A stretch of DNA of 64,000 nt from NCBI RefSeq assembly GCF_024345225.1, contig NZ_BROD01000001.1, positions 4,154,001 to 4,218,000 of the forward strand. The letters run 5' to 3'. The notes below the pieces were generated by a model. It was not told the origin of the DNA. It was given only the letters and a program-made list of their open reading frames with translations, and searched no databases. This DNA is from Clostridium sp. TW13. Lineage in GTDB: Bacteria > Bacillota > Clostridia > Clostridiales > Clostridiaceae. Numbering within the stretch: position 1 is the first letter of the stretch; each line of letters opens with the position of its first letter. Positions 62,212 to 64,000 of the stretch are shown here, piece after piece. Both the position numbers and the translations under genes were made by a program.

Positions 62212-62775
62212 ATGATAGCAACACAATATAAAATTATATTACCTAGTGATTATGACATGAACATAATAAAGGATAGAGTGAGAAATAACGGATATAAAAC
62301 AGATGCATTTGAAGACTTAAAATTTAAACTATACCTAACTACAGAAAAGGGAGCAAACGGAAGCTTACAAAATAGCTATTGCCCTTTATATATCTGGAAG
62401 GATAGTAACGGCTTAAATAAGTTCTTGTTTGAAGGATTTTATGACAATATAATAAAATCTTTTGGATGGCAAAAAGTAAATGTGGGGATTCCACTAATTG
62501 ACACAACCACACATAAAATTAGAGACAGTAAATTCTTATTTGAAGTAACAAGAGAAATATCTCCTAAAGAAAGCCTTAATAACTTAAAAAATGAGATAGA
62601 AAAGCATATTCCTAAAATTAAAGAAGCAGAATATGTGGTTGTGTATAGTCCGGATAAATGGATATATAATGTATTCTATTTTATAGATGATTTGAAAAAG
62701 GTAATATCAGAAGAAGGAATTCTTTATGATATACTTCATATATCACAGGAAAAAAATTTATCTATATCTTCTTAA
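62212..62775 (+). CDS. DUF4865 family protein
   Basis: 187 residues matching the DUF4865 pattern: MIATQYKIILPSDYDM, the YKTDAFEDLKFKLYL start, NSYCPLYIWKDSNGLNKFLFEGFYDNII, VVVYSPDKWIYNVFYF and the terminal YDILHISQ. The family has no assigned biochemical function and is commonly beside a LysR regulator, as here. GGAGGG lies before ATG 62212; an in-frame ATG at 62197 precedes that site. A small hairpin (GCAATGGCA / TGCCATTGC, 62792-62817) follows. Confidence 0.85.
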   Translation: MIATQYKIILPSDYDMNIIKDRVRNNGYKTDAFEDLKFKLYLTTEKGANGSLQNSYCPLYIWKDSNGLNKFLFEGFYDNIIKSFGWQKVNVGIPLIDTTTHKIRDSKFLFEVTREISPKESLNNLKNEIEKHIPKIKEAEYVVVYSPDKWIYNVFYFIDDLKKVISEEGILYDILHISQEKNLSISS

Positions 62776-62852
62776 AGAATATTGTAATAAAGCAATGGCA
62801 ACTGAAGCTGCCATTGCATGTAAGAAATATGGATTTGAAACTTTGAATTATA

Positions 62853-63584
62853 CTAAGATATTTTAAAGGATAAATTAGCTTTCTTCTTTACAAGCAATAC
62901 AGTATTTGTAATCATAGAAATAATAGCAAGAATAATGTTTAGTTTTACAAAAGTGCTCAGTATCATTATATATTCCATTGAGCCAATAGATATTCCCCCT
63001 GAGCTACCAGAATAGTTTTGACTGATATCCTTATGATTCTTATCAAGTAACTTAAAATCTGTTAGTAAACTTGATTTCTCACTCATATCACTAGAAGAAT
63101 GAAAATTTATAAGTTCAATAAAGTGATTTCCAAGAGGAACTTTATTTTCTATTACAGTATTTTCATTTATAGTAACTGAAGTTTTATCTATTAAATTATT
63201 AATGTTATCAGCATAAATTAAGAAGTGGGCATAGTTATCTTGAAAGTTAATAGGAGTAATTACTGCATTATCCTTATTGACAGAACCATAATTAGTAGTA
63301 ACATCATCCATCATGTATCTACCATTAAGACCTTTTTTAAATTTAATTATTCCAAATGCTTTATTATGATTTAGAAATAAAGTGTATCTATAATTATTGT
63401 AATCAACATAATCACCAAGGGTATAATCAGAATTTTGTTGGACATTATCTAGACATTGGAGCATGCTTTTTAAATTATTAGTATTGTATAAGCTATCATA
63501 ATCAATATTATATATATTCTTATATGAAATTATAGCAATAAATATAAAGAGTAAGGGCATTATTCCAAGTATATATTTCTTCAT
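62853..63584 (-). CDS. Membrane-anchored extracytoplasmic protein, hypothetical
   Basis: 243 residues from ATG 63584 (AGGAG upstream). Hydrophobic segments at ~4-21 and at ~208-230 enclose a ~185-residue polar domain rich in Asn, Tyr and Asp, so the bulk is probably outside the cell with both ends in the membrane or cytoplasm. No family recognised. A smaller membrane protein gene follows 150 bases upstream on the same strand. Confidence 0.75.
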   Translation of the reverse strand: MKKYILGIMPLLFIFIAIISYKNIYNIDYDSLYNTNNLKSMLQCLDNVQQNSDYTLGDYVDYNNYRYTLFLNHNKAFGIIKFKKGLNGRYMMDDVTTNYGSVNKDNAVITPINFQDNYAHFLIYADNINNLIDKTSVTINENTVIENKVPLGNHFIELINFHSSSDMSEKSSLLTDFKLLDKNHKDISQNYSGSSGGISIGSMEYIMILSTFVKLNIILAIISMITNTVLLVKKKANLSFKIS

Positions 63585-63691
63585 TTTTAACACTCCTAAA
63601 TATGAATCTTAATATATTATAACATATTTACTTATTTTACATATATTAAAAATAATATAAAGGCCTATTCACATCTTTTTACTTCTTAAAC

Positions 63692-63735
63692 TGTTTTATG
63701 ATAAGAGTATAGAGCTTTTTATAAAACAGATCTCC
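63692..63735 (-). terminator. Possible terminator of the 59-residue gene
   Basis: CTGTTTTAT pairs with ATAAAACAG across a ~20-base loop, directly beyond the stop of the minus-strand gene at 63737. Confidence 0.45.
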
Positions 63736-63736
63736 A

Positions 63737-63916
63737 TTAATATTTATTTTCATTCTTATATCCTAGGTAAATAACATATAAAGAAATACCGAACTCTATA
63801 AGTAAAATAGCAGTAACCATAACTGGAATTTCGCGTTGACAAATTTCAGTGGCTAATAAAGTCAAAATAAGTTCAAAACAGGTTACGAATAATAGTTGAA
63901 CTCCAAATTTACACAA
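63737..63916 (-). CDS. Small membrane protein (59 aa), hypothetical
   Basis: A 59-residue frame starting at TTG 63916, eight bases behind AGGGGG. It begins MCKFGVQLLFVTCFELIL and has two hydrophobic segments (~5-22 and ~32-53) and a charged end GYKNENKY. The strong ribosome site, the two-helix pattern and the nearby hairpin argue for a real gene, perhaps cotranscribed with 62853-63584. No family recognised. Confidence 0.6.
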   Translation of the reverse strand: MCKFGVQLLFVTCFELILTLLATEICQREIPVMVTAILLIEFGISLYVIYLGYKNENKY

Positions 63917-63950
63917 AGAAATTTCCCCCTTTATAAAATAGACAAATTAA

Positions 63951-63986
63951 ATTTCCAAATGATTATACTACCATTATATTGGAAAT
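63951..63986. promoter_or_regulatory. Dyad around a possible promoter of the 59-residue gene
   Basis: ATTTCCAA (63951-63958) and TTGGAAAT (63979-63986) flank 20 bases that on the minus strand contain TATAAT twice. This looks like an operator over a promoter; the regulator is unknown. Confidence 0.4.
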
Positions 63987-64000
63987 ATGTAACAGGTACA

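Noticed and set aside
62795-62866. 23-residue frame after the DUF4865 gene (MATEAAIACKKYGFETLNY...)
   Set aside because: It looks protein-like and may be a gene remnant, but it has no ribosome site, overlaps a hairpin and the converging gene's 3' end, and is too short to assign.

Overview
The window is AT-rich, with Shine-Dalgarno-led genes, strong hairpin terminators and many TTG/GTG starts. It carries a clostridial [FeFe] hydrogenase, a CIRCE-controlled htpG, a c-di-GMP-I riboswitch and a cheY-A-W-mcp-R-B operon. Together these point to an anaerobic, motile Clostridium (solventogenic/butyric group by overall feel; species not determinable by reading). It looks like ordinary chromosome: I see no rRNA, tRNA, CRISPR array, insertion sequence or prophage.

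Layout. 1-3.0 kb: a truncated secreted beta-helix/fibronectin-III protein and an L,D-transpeptidase. 3.0-8.7 kb: an HscC-type Hsp70 with a J-domain/TPR membrane partner, followed by a partial duplication (a scrap of the Hsp70 3' end plus a second complete J-domain protein). 8.8-13.8 kb: a PadR/HAAS pair, a membrane protein, a methyltransferase, an M29-type peptidase and an ArsR/DUF2087 regulator. 14.0-21.7 kb: a c-di-GMP riboswitch and terminator in front of a complete chemotaxis operon. 21.7-30.0 kb: YeiH-like exporter/LysR pair, a large secreted transglutaminase-like repeat protein, small redox and housekeeping genes, and a metallo-hydrolase/AraC pair. 30.2-35.0 kb: CheY-CheX fusion and CheX, htpG, and a PadR/VanZ-HAAS pair. 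35.1-41.7 kb: a small secreted protein, then a multi-flavinylated membrane Fe-S protein with its ApbE flavin transferase and a two-component system. 42-48 kb: TrmB regulator, an internally deleted Hsp20, an unusual class I isoprenoid-synthase-fold protein, an MFS transporter behind a leader peptide, and branched-chain aminotransferase. 48.3-55.1 kb: secreted SH3/Ig-like protein, VanZ protein, ABC exporter, two orphan solute-binding proteins. 55.3-64 kb: [FeFe] hydrogenase, ferritin-like protein, YjeM-like antiporter, ferredoxin, SDR oxidoreductase, LysR/DUF4865 pair and two small membrane proteins.

How it works together. Stress control is visible in DNA: CIRCE (HrcA) before htpG and a CtsR-type direct repeat over the hsp20 promoter. 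Motility signalling is tied to c-di-GMP by the riboswitch, with CheX-type phosphatases encoded apart from the che operon. Redox genes (hydrogenase, ferredoxin, BFD-like protein, flavinylated membrane protein) are scattered, but several share a recurring intergenic hairpin sequence of about 65 nt. That hairpin family, the Hsp70/J-domain partial duplication, the isoprenoid-fold enzyme and the leader-peptide regions are the least explained parts. All functional calls rest on reading motifs by eye; no database search was possible.
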